Assembly (NCBI GenBank): GCA_942492825.1
Contig: OW818635.1
Coordinates: forward strand, 1,736,001-1,800,000
DNA: 64,000 nt
Direction: 5' to 3'
Origin: GWE2-51-13 sp942492825
Lineage (GTDB): Bacteria; Bacillota_I; Bacilli_A; Erysipelotrichales; Erysipelotrichaceae
In this document: positions 36,605 through 44,880 of the stretch, one piece after another
Position numbering within the stretch: position 1 is the first letter of the stretch
How the letters are laid out: every line of letters begins with the position of its first letter
Translations under genes and position numbers: made by a program
The notes under the pieces: model-generated
Databases searched by the model: none
Told to the model about the DNA's origin: nothing
The model's input: the letters and a program-made list of their open reading frames with translations, nothing else

Positions 36605-37618
36605 ATGCGTAAATGGGGAATAGCGACACTTCTACTTCTACTGATCAGCGGATGTTCAAAAACGGAGTTACTACCGATCACCGGAATCATCGGCGACTAC
36701 CCGATCGTCTATTATCAAGCGACACAAAGCCCGACGACGTCGGTCTTTACCGGAAAAACCGTCTATGGGGATACGTATCAAGCGGTCGGCGTCATGTTTG
36801 AGAACACGGTCGCGGCGAGACCCCAATCGGGGATTTCACTTGCGGATGTGGTTTATGAAATCGCGGTCGACAGTTGGCAGATCTCACGCTTCTTAGGCAT
36901 CTTTAGTACCACCTTACCCAGTAAAATCGGACCGGTACGGAGCGCACGTTTTCCGTTTGTGCGGGTAATGCGCGAATGGGACATCGGGTTTACACACTTC
37001 GGCGCCGGACAGACCGGCTTAGGGAATGTCATTCCCTTGATTCGATCCTCCAACTTCCCGGTACGTTTTGACGGACACACGGGACTCAACAGTCAATATT
37101 TCTCGCGAGATCCTGCGCGAAAAGCGCCGCATAATGCGTATTGGAACGGCCAAGAAGCCTTGGAAATGATTCCGCAGATGAAGGTCGACAAGCACTTCAT
37201 GTTCAGTAAGAACGTTGTCTATTCGGGGGATGATGTCAATCAACTCAACCTTCGATATGCCTCAAACAATCGAGTCACCTATAAATACCTCCCGGAAGAA
37301 CAGCGATACGCCCGTTTCATCAACGACGAACCGATGATGGATGCCTACAACGATAGTCAAGTCATGGTCACCAATATCATCGTCCAACATGCTCCGCACC
37401 ATGCGGTCGAACGGGTCCGTTACATCATCGTCGAATTCGAAGGGTCAGGCAAAGCAGAGTTCTACATCGGCGGGAAAGTCATCAAGGGAAGTTGGAAAAA
37501 ACCGGTCGAAGGGAAACCCACGACCTTCTACGATAACAACGGAAAAGAAATCATCCTATTGCCGGGGAACACGTGGATCCAAGTCGTTCATCCCGACATT
37601 CCCATCACAACCAGTTGA
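36605..37618 (+). CDS. DUF3048 (YerB-like) lipoprotein
   Basis: 337 residues with a lipoprotein signal peptide (LLLLLISGCS). The mature part matches the YerB/DUF3048 family: VMFENTVAARPQSGISLADV, IGPVRSARFPFVRV, HFGAGQTGLGNVIPLI, and a C-terminal YIGGKVIKGSWKKP domain ending near the family's usual WI(Q)VV. YerB-type proteins are extracytoplasmic and of unknown function, often linked to envelope or spore processes. SD AAAGAAGGA precedes the ATG. The gene is divergent from gdhA with 120 bp between. Confidence 0.9.
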   Translation: MRKWGIATLLLLLISGCSKTELLPITGIIGDYPIVYYQATQSPTTSVFTGKTVYGDTYQAVGVMFENTVAARPQSGISLADVVYEIAVDSWQISRFLGIFSTTLPSKIGPVRSARFPFVRVMREWDIGFTHFGAGQTGLGNVIPLIRSSNFPVRFDGHTGLNSQYFSRDPARKAPHNAYWNGQEALEMIPQMKVDKHFMFSKNVVYSGDDVNQLNLRYASNNRVTYKYLPEEQRYARFINDEPMMDAYNDSQVMVTNIIVQHAPHHAVERVRYIIVEFEGSGKAEFYIGGKVIKGSWKKPVEGKPTTFYDNNGKEIILLPGNTWIQVVHPDIPITTS

Positions 37619-37625
37619 CCAAAGA

Positions 37626-37654
37626 TTGACAAGCGCAACGCATATCGCTACACT
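37626..37654 (+). promoter_or_regulatory. strong sigma-A promoter upstream of the TM2/DUF2752 operon
   Basis: Consensus TTGACA, a 17-bp spacer and TACACT. The leader that follows (about 37661-37762) holds a short upstream reading frame and a hairpin with a T run. Confidence 0.75.
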
Positions 37655-37678
37655 AATAAGGAAATCGGGGGATTTACA

Positions 37679-37708
37679 ATGAAGAAAGACACAGGAAATC
37701 TAAGGTAA
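37679..37708 (+). CDS. possible 9-codon leader peptide
   Basis: ATG followed by KKDTGNLR and TAA, with a G-rich ribosome site GGGGG seven bases upstream. It overlaps the 5' arm of the hairpin at 37685-37729, the arrangement expected if translation of the leader modulates termination. No run of one amino-acid codon is present, so the signal, if any, is unknown. It may be chance. Confidence 0.3.
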   Translation: MKKDTGNLR

Positions 37709-37732
37709 ATAAACCTCAACGGTGTCTTTTTC
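37685..37732 (+). terminator. leader terminator/attenuator-like hairpin
   Basis: AAAGACAC (37685-37692) pairs with GTGTCTTT (37722-37729), with an inner AGG/CCT pairing and a T run directly after. It lies between a strong promoter and the TM2 gene's SD sequence, so it would terminate or attenuate transcription unless relieved. Confidence 0.55.
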
Positions 37733-37762
37733 ATGCGTATCACTCAGAAAAAGGAGAATTCA

Positions 37763-38116
37763 ATGACCAACGACAAAGTAATGTATTTCATGGCCGCTTA
37801 CGGGAAATACTTCCCTGCCAACCAAATGATGTTTCTACGCGACCGTATCCAAAATCTGGATGACAACCAACTCATGATGATTTCAGCTTTGGAATTCCAT
37901 GATCCCACCGTCTTGTTGATCATTTCCGTACTGATCGGCACCTTGGGCATCGACCGTTTCTTGATCGGTGATGTCGGGATGGGCGTACTTAAACTCTTGA
38001 CCGGCGGACTGTGCGGAATCTTGACGGTTGTCGACTGGTTCTTGATCATGAACTTGTGCCGCGAAAAGAACATGCAAAAGTTGATGAACTTCTTGGAATA
38101 TGGACGCCAAGCCTAA
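37763..38116 (+). CDS. TM2-domain membrane protein
   Basis: 117 residues. The start at 37763 follows AAGGAG at good spacing; an in-frame ATG at 37733 lies in the terminator tail. The TM2 domain occupies about residues 45-105: GTLGIDRFLIGDVGMGVLKL, the family's (G)xxGxHrFYlG...G motif, with GGLCGILTVVDWFLI. An N-terminal cytoplasmic helix of ~40 residues precedes it. Function of TM2 proteins in bacteria is unknown. Overlaps the next gene by 17 bp. Confidence 0.88.
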   Translation: MTNDKVMYFMAAYGKYFPANQMMFLRDRIQNLDDNQLMMISALEFHDPTVLLIISVLIGTLGIDRFLIGDVGMGVLKLLTGGLCGILTVVDWFLIMNLCREKNMQKLMNFLEYGRQA

Positions 38117-38483
38117 AAAGATCTTCTGGGGATTGATCGGCGGACTGGTTTTATTCGCGAGCTTGATGATCTTGGACTTCTACCGTTGCCCCTTTGCTTA
38201 TATCACCGGATTTCCTTGTGTCGGCTGCGGTTTGTCGCATGGATTTTTGGCGATATTGCGCCTGGACTTCGCTTCGGCCAACGCGTTTAACGCGCTTTCG
38301 ATCCCGTTGTTTATCGCTTTTTGCGTACTTGGTTTGATCACGCTGAGCGATATGATTTTTCGGACGCAGTATTTAATGCGGATTTCAGAGATTCGGTTGA
38401 CACGGATGCAATACGTGTTGGTTGGTGCTTTATTCGTGTTGAACTGGTCCTTAAATCTCTTGCGTTTTCTGAATCAGGGATAA
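38100..38483 (+). CDS. DUF2752 family membrane protein
   Basis: 127 residues with three hydrophobic segments. The DUF2752 signature is clear: YRCPFAYITGFPCVGCGLSH with conserved Cys residues, then LDFASANAFNALSIPLF. TM2 and DUF2752 genes occur together in many Firmicutes, and the 17-bp overlap supports coupled expression. Function unknown. Confidence 0.87.
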   Translation: MDAKPKKIFWGLIGGLVLFASLMILDFYRCPFAYITGFPCVGCGLSHGFLAILRLDFASANAFNALSIPLFIAFCVLGLITLSDMIFRTQYLMRISEIRLTRMQYVLVGALFVLNWSLNLLRFLNQG

Positions 38484-38559
38484 ACAAGGGTCAAAATCGC
38501 AATCCATTCTATGCATCCTCATATGAATATGATACGATTTCGCAAAGGATGGTTTTTCA

Positions 38560-39594
38560 ATGAGTCAACGACGCAATCACTTTGGAATCGATCTCATGAA
38601 ATTCGTCGCGGCCATGTTGGTGGTCGCGGGACATGTGCGTCCACTGATTTCCTATTCGCTGACCCTGGATGTCTTTGTGATCCATGTCGTAGCGCGCGTC
38701 ACCATCCAATTCTTCTTCATGACGGCCGGCTATTTGCTTTTCAGAAAGCTAGCGTTTCCGTTACGTGAACATCCGGAAAACCGCAAAGTCGTCTTCCTAT
38801 ATGTCAAACGAATCTTGATCCTGTACTTGATCTGGTATCTCATCTATATGAGTATCGCGTTATTCTATTTCGTAAAGTTGGTCGGATTCGACCTCTTCGG
38901 TTTCTATCTCTTCTATCGTTTCTTGTGGACCGGTTCGCATCTCTGGTATCTCTTCGCCCTTGCGGTGGCAGTCGTGTTGGCTTTTGTTTCGCTCCACTAT
39001 CTTTCCTTCAAAAAGGCATTGATTCTTGGGGTTGTGCTCTATCTGATCGGACTTTTCGGAGATGCCTGGTATGGCGTCGGGGTCAATCTAAGTATCAATG
39101 CCCCTTACGATTTCTATCGCTTTCTGTTTAATACCACCCGCGACGGACTATTCTTCGGATACTTCTTCGTCGTCATGGGGGCTTATTTCGTCAAAACCTC
39201 GTTTAAAATCCGTAATCCCTTCTTTTGGTTCTTCACATTCATGGTCGGATTGACGTTTGAAGTTTACCTCTTACGTGCCTATAGCCGACCCTTGGACTTC
39301 AACCTACTATTGTTCGCTTTACCCGCCAGTATCTGTCTTTTCTCCGGTATGGTTGAGATCGACCTGAAAGAACGTAAGATTTACCGTTGGCTACGCGATG
39401 CGAGTCTGATTGTATATTTAGTTCATCCATTGATCATCATCATCCTTCCTATGATTTTGGGAGGACTGGGACTTGGATCACTCGGAAGCAATAGTTTATT
39501 CGAATACTTCGCAGTCGCAATGATTTCATATGCTTTTTCGTGGATTCTACTAATGGCCGCCCGATATCTGCCATTTCTAAAATATCTATTCTAA
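38560..39594 (+). CDS. acyltransferase 3 family membrane protein
   Basis: 344 residues with about ten hydrophobic segments. The N-terminus FGIDLMKFVAAMLVVAGHVR matches the acyltransferase-3 pattern, followed by VTIQFFFMTAGYLLFRK. The later WYLFALAVAVVLAFVSL is typical. It probably acetylates a surface sugar or a small molecule. A TATGAT-type -10 box lies before it (around 38527), and it is separated from DUF2752 by 76 bp. Confidence 0.87.
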   Translation: MSQRRNHFGIDLMKFVAAMLVVAGHVRPLISYSLTLDVFVIHVVARVTIQFFFMTAGYLLFRKLAFPLREHPENRKVVFLYVKRILILYLIWYLIYMSIALFYFVKLVGFDLFGFYLFYRFLWTGSHLWYLFALAVAVVLAFVSLHYLSFKKALILGVVLYLIGLFGDAWYGVGVNLSINAPYDFYRFLFNTTRDGLFFGYFFVVMGAYFVKTSFKIRNPFFWFFTFMVGLTFEVYLLRAYSRPLDFNLLLFALPASICLFSGMVEIDLKERKIYRWLRDASLIVYLVHPLIIIILPMILGGLGLGSLGSNSLFEYFAVAMISYAFSWILLMAARYLPFLKYLF

Positions 39595-39612
39595 CGTAGG
39601 AAAGAGGGTACT

Positions 39613-40842
39613 ATGGGAAGCAAACAAAAACAAGAATACGCGCGACTTTTGGTGAAGTGCGGACTCAACGTCCAGCCTGGGCAGAATGTTGTCATCGATG
39701 TCGATGTGGAGAACCAGGCATTCGCCAAAATGGTCGCCCAAGAAGCGTATGCGGCCGGAGCGAAACTTGCGGTCATCCGTTACACCGACATTCGGGCTGA
39801 CCAACTGCGGATCGACAGCCAAAGCGCAGCGGACATCAAAAAAGTCGAACATTGGGAACGCGAATCGATCGATGCGTATCTGCGCGAGAACGGTTGTCAT
39901 CTTTTACTGACGAGTTCCTATGTCGGATTGTTGGATGATATCGGAGAAGACAAGGCCGCCAGTTACCAACAACGGACCAACGAACTCCGTAATGTCGTCC
40001 GTCATCGTATGACGACCCATAAGATCCAATGGTGCATCGCACCGGTACCCAATCGTTTGTGGGCGAAAGCGCTCTTTCCGCATTTGGATGAAAAAGATGC
40101 CATCAAAGCGTTCTGGAAGACGATCTACGGCTTGGTCTATATGGACAAGGACGAAGACGTGGTCACCACCTGGCTCCGTCACCAAGAACGTCTGTGTCAA
40201 GTACGCAACAAACTCAACGGCTTGCGTTTGCGCGAACTGCATTTCAAAACCGGCTTAGGTACGGATTTGACGATCGGGCTTTCCCAACATGTCCGTTGGA
40301 GCGGGGGCGTGGATGTAGAAGGTAAGAAGAGTTTTAGCGCCAACATTCCGACCGAAGAAGTCTTTACCTCGCCCGACAAATATAAAGTCGAAGGGAGAGT
40401 CGTCGCCAGCCGTCCGCTTTACATCGCAGGCAGCGTAATCGAAGATTTCAGTCTGACCTTCAAACAAGGAAAAGTCGTTACTGTTGAAGCGAAAAAGAAC
40501 AAAAAACTGTTGGAAAACCTCATCAACACCGATGAAGGCTCCTGTTACTTGGGCGAAGTCGCTTTGGTCGAAGCCTCTTCCGCCATCAGTCGCAGCGGAC
40601 ACCTTTTCTATAACACCTTATTGGATGAAAACGCCAGTTGCCACTTAGCCTTAGGAAAAGGCTTTGCGGGAGCGATCGACGGAGCACGCGTTATGCCTGA
40701 TGAAAGTTGGGAAGCCTTGCACCTCAATGTTTCAAGCATCCATGTCGATTTTATGTTCGGTACCGACGATCTCGAAATCGAAGCATACAACGAAGACGGA
40801 TTACGGATCCGCTTATTTGAGAACGGCGATTTCGCACTCTAA
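39613..40842 (+). CDS. M29 family aminopeptidase
   Basis: Metal-dependent aminopeptidase (PepS/AmpS/AmpT group), 409 residues, cytoplasmic. The metal site is visible: GEVALVEASS (Glu), DENASCHLALGKGF (Asp, Glu, His) and SSIHVDFMFG (His, Asp), with LGTDLTIGLSQHVRWSGG before it. SD AGGAAAGAGGG precedes the ATG. It is 18 bp after the acyltransferase, so possibly cotranscribed, and is followed by a strong terminator. Confidence 0.94.
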   Translation: MGSKQKQEYARLLVKCGLNVQPGQNVVIDVDVENQAFAKMVAQEAYAAGAKLAVIRYTDIRADQLRIDSQSAADIKKVEHWERESIDAYLRENGCHLLLTSSYVGLLDDIGEDKAASYQQRTNELRNVVRHRMTTHKIQWCIAPVPNRLWAKALFPHLDEKDAIKAFWKTIYGLVYMDKDEDVVTTWLRHQERLCQVRNKLNGLRLRELHFKTGLGTDLTIGLSQHVRWSGGVDVEGKKSFSANIPTEEVFTSPDKYKVEGRVVASRPLYIAGSVIEDFSLTFKQGKVVTVEAKKNKKLLENLINTDEGSCYLGEVALVEASSAISRSGHLFYNTLLDENASCHLALGKGFAGAIDGARVMPDESWEALHLNVSSIHVDFMFGTDDLEIEAYNEDGLRIRLFENGDFAL

Positions 40843-40863
40843 AGCCCATTTTCGGGCTTTTCT
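40841..40863 (+). terminator. intrinsic terminator of the M29 aminopeptidase gene
   Basis: AAAGCCC/GGGCTTT stem with a 6-base loop and a T-rich tail, starting at the stop codon. Confidence 0.8.
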
Positions 40864-41020
40864 TTATGTTTCTTGAATCTTGCGATTTGTACACTCATCG
40901 TGTGTAGTGACAATAGCGTCGCTTTGTGATAATTAGTGTAGATTTTACGATAATCAATTCAAACAACGATGTGATTCTTCCGGGGCGGATCCGCGATTGC
41001 GGCATGGAATCCATCGTAAA

Positions 41021-41042
41021 TTACGGTCAAAGGGGACCGTAA
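41021..41042 (+). promoter_or_regulatory. inverted repeat upstream of the XRE regulator
   Basis: TTACGGTC (41021-41028) and GACCGTAA (41035-41042) form a perfect 8-bp inverted repeat with a 6-bp spacer, 18 bp before the HTH gene. It is a candidate operator for autoregulation or a 5'UTR hairpin. A separate palindrome GCGGATCCGC lies at 40985-40994. Confidence 0.5.
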
Positions 41043-41060
41043 GATCGGAGCGTGGGGAAA

Positions 41061-41336
41061 ATGGAACGATCAGAAATAGATTCTTCATTGGATTTTGAAC
41101 GACCGGAAGACGACGTCGAATATGTCGACGTCAACCATAATTTAGAACGTAAATTCGGACAACGGATCCGTCATTTGCGCACGAGCGTCGATTTATCGCA
41201 AGAGGAACTCGCGTTCCGTAGCGGGTTACATCGCAACTACATTTCGGATGTGGAACGTGGACGACGCAACATTTCATTGCGTGCCTTGGATAAATTGGCA
41301 CGCGGGTTAGGCATCGAATTGCGCGATTTGTTTTAA
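41061..41336 (+). CDS. XRE-family helix-turn-helix regulator
   Basis: 91-residue DNA-binding protein (94 if the GTG at 41052 is used). An acidic N-terminal tail of ~30 residues precedes a single HTH_XRE domain: FGQRIRHLRTSVDLSQEELA, then GLHRNYISDVERGRRNISLR and LARGLGIELRDLF. The HTH resembles restriction-modification controller proteins, but no R-M gene is nearby. The 200-bp leader with an inverted repeat suggests autoregulation. Either start is possible: GGAG at 41047-41050 lies 10 bases before the ATG. Confidence 0.9.
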   Translation: MERSEIDSSLDFERPEDDVEYVDVNHNLERKFGQRIRHLRTSVDLSQEELAFRSGLHRNYISDVERGRRNISLRALDKLARGLGIELRDLF

Positions 41337-41352
41337 ATCATCAAAGTACAAG

Positions 41353-41371
41353 AAAGGCATTGCCTTTTTTG
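41353..41371 (+). terminator. hairpin terminator of the XRE regulator
   Basis: AAAGGC/GCCTTT with a short loop and a T run, 16 bp after the stop. Confidence 0.65.
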
Positions 41372-41383
41372 TTTTGTGCTATA

Positions 41384-41641
41384 ATGAGAACGGTGATTTT
41401 ATTGAAAGCAATTCAACTTATTCTCACGATCGTCATCGGACTGATCCTCCTCTCCTACCTCTGGCCGGTATTCCTGCTGTTCGCCATCATCATCGGAGTC
41501 TATTTCATCCGATTCTATTTCCGGTTGCGTAATGCGGCCACCCAAGAACCTGAACAACCACGTGATTTGTCACGCGACGACGATATCGAAAAACCGATCC
41601 ATCGGGATGTCATCGACGCGGACTTTAAGGAAAGAGAGTAA
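41384..41641 (+). CDS. small membrane protein, unknown function
   Basis: 85 residues from ATG 41384, with one or two hydrophobic stretches (IQLILTIVIGLILLSYLWP, then FLLFAIIIGVYFIRFYF) and a charged C-terminal tail (RDLSRDDDIEKPIHRDVID). The start is uncertain: ATG 41384 lies inside a TATAAT (41380-41385), and a TTG at 41402 preceded by GGTGAT may be the real start. It is 8 bp before the DUF2156 gene and may be cotranscribed with it. No family recognised. Confidence 0.65.
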   Translation: MRTVILLKAIQLILTIVIGLILLSYLWPVFLLFAIIIGVYFIRFYFRLRNAATQEPEQPRDLSRDDDIEKPIHRDVIDADFKERE

Positions 41642-41649
41642 TCGATTTC

Positions 41650-42579
41650 ATGGATGTCAACGAATTAGACTTCGAGCCGGTTACCGAAGAGGACTGTAGC
41701 ACGATCGTATCCTATCTGAAGCGTGCCGGTATCGAAGAAAGCAACCACAACATCGTCAACTTTTATCAGTGGCGACGTCAATATCCCTTATGGAAATGCA
41801 TCGGGGACGACTATATGCTTTTATTGGGGATCCACAAAGGAACCCTCTTCATGTATATGCCCTTGTGTGCGTCGGATCAATTTCAAAATGCGATCCTCAA
41901 AGGCAAAGAAATCTTCAGTCAAGCCAATGTCCGTTTCGAACTTTCATGTTACACGATCGAAGGAGTACAACGCATCCTGGATGTTTTACCGGATACGCAG
42001 TTCGTTAAAGAACGCGATGCCTACGATTATGTCTATGAAGCGGAAAAGTTACGGACCTATAGCGGAAAGAAACTGCAGAAGCGACGCAATCATATCAACG
42101 CCTTCCAATTGGAATATCATGGACGATATACCTACGAAGTCATCGACGAAAGCAATCTTGAAGAAGTCAAAGCGTTTCTATACTCTTGGAAAGAGGATGA
42201 AGCGCATGACGAGTACTTCACCTACGAGAAGCAAGGTTCGATGGATATCCTGGACCTCTATGGGAAAATCCCTTGGGAAGGCGGTTTGATCCGCATCGAC
42301 GGAAGTGTCAAAGCGTTCGTCATCGGTTCCATGACCTCCGATCGGATGGTTCAAATCAACATCGAAAAAGCCGACGACAGTATCCGCGGACTCTACCAAG
42401 TCGTCGAAAAGGAATTCCTCAACCGTCACTTCCTCCATGCGACCTTGGTCAACCGGGAAGACGATATGGGCAACGAACATTTGCGCGCCGCCAAAATGGC
42501 GCTGAATCCGCTTTACTTCATCGAGAAGTACCGCCTGAGGGAAACACATGAAACTTTGCAGAGCATCGGCTACCGATAA
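41650..42579 (+). CDS. DUF2156 (lysyl/aminoacyl-phosphatidylglycerol transferase-like) protein
   Basis: 309 residues of the DUF2156/LPG_synthase_C fold, related to the GNAT-like domain of MprF, here without membrane segments. Visible: IVNFYQWRRQYPLWKCIGDD near the N-terminus, KKLQKRRNHINAFQ (the KxxRNxxNxF motif), YFTYEKQGSMDILDLY, and VNREDDMGNEHLRAAKMALN, all typical of the soluble DUF2156 group. Probably an aminoacyl-tRNA-dependent transferase or an acetyltransferase; substrate unknown. Overlaps the next GNAT gene by 32 bp. Confidence 0.86.
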   Translation: MDVNELDFEPVTEEDCSTIVSYLKRAGIEESNHNIVNFYQWRRQYPLWKCIGDDYMLLLGIHKGTLFMYMPLCASDQFQNAILKGKEIFSQANVRFELSCYTIEGVQRILDVLPDTQFVKERDAYDYVYEAEKLRTYSGKKLQKRRNHINAFQLEYHGRYTYEVIDESNLEEVKAFLYSWKEDEAHDEYFTYEKQGSMDILDLYGKIPWEGGLIRIDGSVKAFVIGSMTSDRMVQINIEKADDSIRGLYQVVEKEFLNRHFLHATLVNREDDMGNEHLRAAKMALNPLYFIEKYRLRETHETLQSIGYR

Positions 42580-43462
42580 AGCGATCCTTTACCAACAATG
42601 GAAGGCTGCTTTCGCCCATGACGACGGAGGATCGATCGACCATTATTTCAACGCGCTCTATGACCCGATGGAATGTTACTTGCTTAAGGAAAACGACAGT
42701 ATTCTTTGTTCGCTTCAAGTTCACAGACATACCATGAACTTACATGGCAAACGCGTCAGCGTCTCCTATATCGTCGGTGTACTCACACCGCCCGAACATC
42801 GTCGCAAAGGCTATATGAAACGCTTGATGGACGAAGTCTTGGACATGCTTTCGCATCAGGACTTGATCACGGTCCTCCAAGCCTACAACCCCTCGCTCTA
42901 CGAACAATTCGGGTTTGCGCGTGTCTACAAGCGCAAACGGATCTGGGTCGACAAATCTATGGTGCCAAGTCTAAGCAGTCAGGGCATAAGTTATAACGCC
43001 GATCCGGGCGAACTGACCGCCTTCTATAAAGAGTTCACGAAACACTTCGACGGTTGGTTTGTGCGCGAAGGGGATTATTATGAGAAACGATTTGCGGAGC
43101 TGCGCGCCGAAGGCGCAAGTATACTGACGCTGAAAGAAGACGGCATCCTCAAAGGGTGTTGCATGTTCTCGATCAACGGACGTCATGCGGACATACAAGA
43201 GATCCTTTATCTCGATACGCTGAGTTTACTTAAAATGATCTCGGCATTATTGATCGGAAAAGAAAAAGTCGTCCTGCATGTCAGCCAACACGAAAACCTG
43301 ACCCGGGTCTTGCCCGGATCGACCGAAAGCGAAGAAGATTACATGAGCGTCCGTATCAACGACTACGACCTCTTCAATAAACTCTTCGACACACGTGTCA
43401 CCAGTCCCCTGCAAGCTATGACGATGGGTCAAAAACCCCTCTGGATCAGCGATTCCCAGTAA
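42548..43462 (+). CDS. GNAT family N-acetyltransferase (Eis-like N-terminal domain)
   Basis: 304 residues. The N-terminal half is a GNAT domain with VSVSYIVGVLTPPEHRRKGY (acetyl-CoA loop R/QxxGxG-like) and LYEQFGFARVYKRK. The C-terminal half is a second, less conserved GNAT-like/sterol-carrier-type region as in Eis and enhanced intracellular survival proteins. The start lies 32 bp inside the DUF2156 gene, indicating coupled translation. Substrate unknown. Confidence 0.86.
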   Translation: MKLCRASATDKAILYQQWKAAFAHDDGGSIDHYFNALYDPMECYLLKENDSILCSLQVHRHTMNLHGKRVSVSYIVGVLTPPEHRRKGYMKRLMDEVLDMLSHQDLITVLQAYNPSLYEQFGFARVYKRKRIWVDKSMVPSLSSQGISYNADPGELTAFYKEFTKHFDGWFVREGDYYEKRFAELRAEGASILTLKEDGILKGCCMFSINGRHADIQEILYLDTLSLLKMISALLIGKEKVVLHVSQHENLTRVLPGSTESEEDYMSVRINDYDLFNKLFDTRVTSPLQAMTMGQKPLWISDSQ

Positions 43463-43492
43463 GAAATCACATAAATGCGAATTGCTTCACAA

Positions 43493-43521
43493 TTGACAAA
43501 GACAGATTGAATGCCTATAAT
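43493..43521 (+). promoter_or_regulatory. consensus promoter of gap
   Basis: Perfect TTGACA, 17-bp spacer and TATAAT. A candidate ATG at 43511 lies inside this promoter and is therefore not the start; the real start at 43550 follows GAGGAGG. Confidence 0.85.
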
Positions 43522-43549
43522 TGATATGTCACATGAGGAGGACTTAATC

Positions 43550-44560
43550 ATGACAGCAAAAATTGCGATTAACGGTTTTGGACGTATCGGACGCTTGGCT
43601 TTCCGTCTAATGGCCGGAAGACCTGAATTCGACGTCGTAGCCATCAATGACCTGACAGATGCCAAGACATTGGCCCATTTATTAAAGTATGACTCGGCCC
43701 AAGGACGTTGGGACGGCCATGAAGTTTCCTTTACCGAAACCGGCATCGTCGTCGACGGTAAGGAAATCCGCATCTACGCGGAAAAAGATCCTGCGGCGCT
43801 TCCGTGGGGAGCCTTGAAGGTCGATGTCGTCATCGAATCCACCGGCTTCTTCACCGACGCGGCGAAAGCTTCCGCCCACATCACGGCGGGTGCGCGTAAA
43901 GTCATCATCTCCGCTCCGGCAACGGGCGAAGGCGTCGAAACGGTTGTCTTCAACGTCAACCACAACATCCTCGATGGCAGCGAAACGATCGTTTCCGCGG
44001 CTTCCTGCACCACCAACTGCTTAGCGCCGATGGCCAAAGTCCTCAACGATAATTTCGAAATCGTCACCGGCTCGATGACCACCATCCACGCCTACACCAA
44101 CGACCAGAACACCTTGGATGCTCCGCATCGCAAAGGCGACCTGCGTCGCGCACGTGCCGCCGCCGCCAACATCATCCCGAATAGCACCGGTGCCGCCAAG
44201 GCGATCGGATTGGTCATTCCGGAATTGAAGGGCAAACTTGACGGAGCCGCGCAACGCGTTCCGGTCATCACCGGCTCGATTACCGAATTAGTTGCGGTCG
44301 TTGCGAAAGCCACGACGAAAGACGAAGTTAATGCCGCGATGAAAGCCGCAGCGAACGAATCCTTCGGTTACACGACCGACGAAATCGTTTCCAGCGACGT
44401 TATCGGGATCTCCTTCGGTTCCTTGTTCGATGCCACTCAGACGAAGGTTTCCAACGTCGGCGGTGTCTGCTTGGTCAAAGTCGCATCCTGGTATGACAAC
44501 GAAGCTTCCTACACCAACCAATTGGTCCGTACGGCAGCGTTCTTGGCTTCCAAGATCTAA
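43550..44560 (+). CDS. gap: glyceraldehyde-3-phosphate dehydrogenase (type I)
   Basis: Central glycolytic enzyme, 336 residues, NAD-dependent. N-terminal AKIAINGFGRIGRLAFRLM; catalytic Cys153 in SAASCTTNCLAPMAKVLND; GSMTTIHAYTNDQNTLDAP with the catalytic His; and the C-terminal VASWYDNEASYTNQLVRT. Strong promoter, ideal SD (GAGGAGG) and a strong terminator make a monocistronic highly expressed unit, and base composition is richer in GC at third positions than the polysaccharide genes. Confidence 0.98.
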   Translation: MTAKIAINGFGRIGRLAFRLMAGRPEFDVVAINDLTDAKTLAHLLKYDSAQGRWDGHEVSFTETGIVVDGKEIRIYAEKDPAALPWGALKVDVVIESTGFFTDAAKASAHITAGARKVIISAPATGEGVETVVFNVNHNILDGSETIVSAASCTTNCLAPMAKVLNDNFEIVTGSMTTIHAYTNDQNTLDAPHRKGDLRRARAAAANIIPNSTGAAKAIGLVIPELKGKLDGAAQRVPVITGSITELVAVVAKATTKDEVNAAMKAAANESFGYTTDEIVSSDVIGISFGSLFDATQTKVSNVGGVCLVKVASWYDNEASYTNQLVRTAAFLASKI

Positions 44561-44570
44561 GTCCGAATTG

Positions 44571-44603
44571 AAAAACGTATCCGTAAAAAGATACGTTTTT
44601 TTT
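44571..44603 (+). terminator. intrinsic terminator of gap
   Basis: AAAAACGTATC/GATACGTTTTT, an 11-bp stem with an 8-base loop and continuing T run. Confidence 0.9.
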
Positions 44604-44616
44604 ATGTTCATCTCTC

Positions 44617-44645
44617 TTGCATAATACCCAGGGGGGGTATATAAT
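44617..44645 (+). promoter_or_regulatory. copper operon promoter with CsoR-type operator in the spacer
   Basis: TTGCAT, a 17-bp spacer and TATAAT. The spacer holds ATACCC (44624-44629) and GGGTAT (44635-44640) separated by a G-rich centre, the pseudo-palindrome known for CsoR operators. A CsoR tetramer here would block RNA polymerase until Cu(I) releases it. The csoR gene is the last gene of the same operon. Confidence 0.85.
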
Positions 44646-44663
44646 ACAACCGAGGTGAAACAC

Positions 44664-44873
44664 ATGAAACTAACTACTTATTCTGTCGAAGGAATGTCTT
44701 GCATGCATTGCGTCCACCATGTCACCATGGCTCTGAAGGACGTGGAAGGGGTCAATGACGCCAAAGTCTCTTTAGCGGAAAAGACCGCCTTGGTCAACGC
44801 GGATGAATCCGTCGCTTTCGAAACGCTTCGTTTAGCGGTCGAAGACGCGGGTTACACCCTGATTCAGAAATAG
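44664..44873 (+). CDS. copZ: copper chaperone, heavy-metal-associated domain
   Basis: 69-residue HMA domain that carries Cu(I) to CopA. The metal motif is GMSCMHCVHHV (CxxC). The ATG at 44664 is preferred because the GTG at 44655 lies inside the SD sequence GAGGTG. Seven bp before copA, same operon. Confidence 0.93.
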   Translation: MKLTTYSVEGMSCMHCVHHVTMALKDVEGVNDAKVSLAEKTALVNADESVAFETLRLAVEDAGYTLIQK

Positions 44874-44880
44874 GCTGAGC

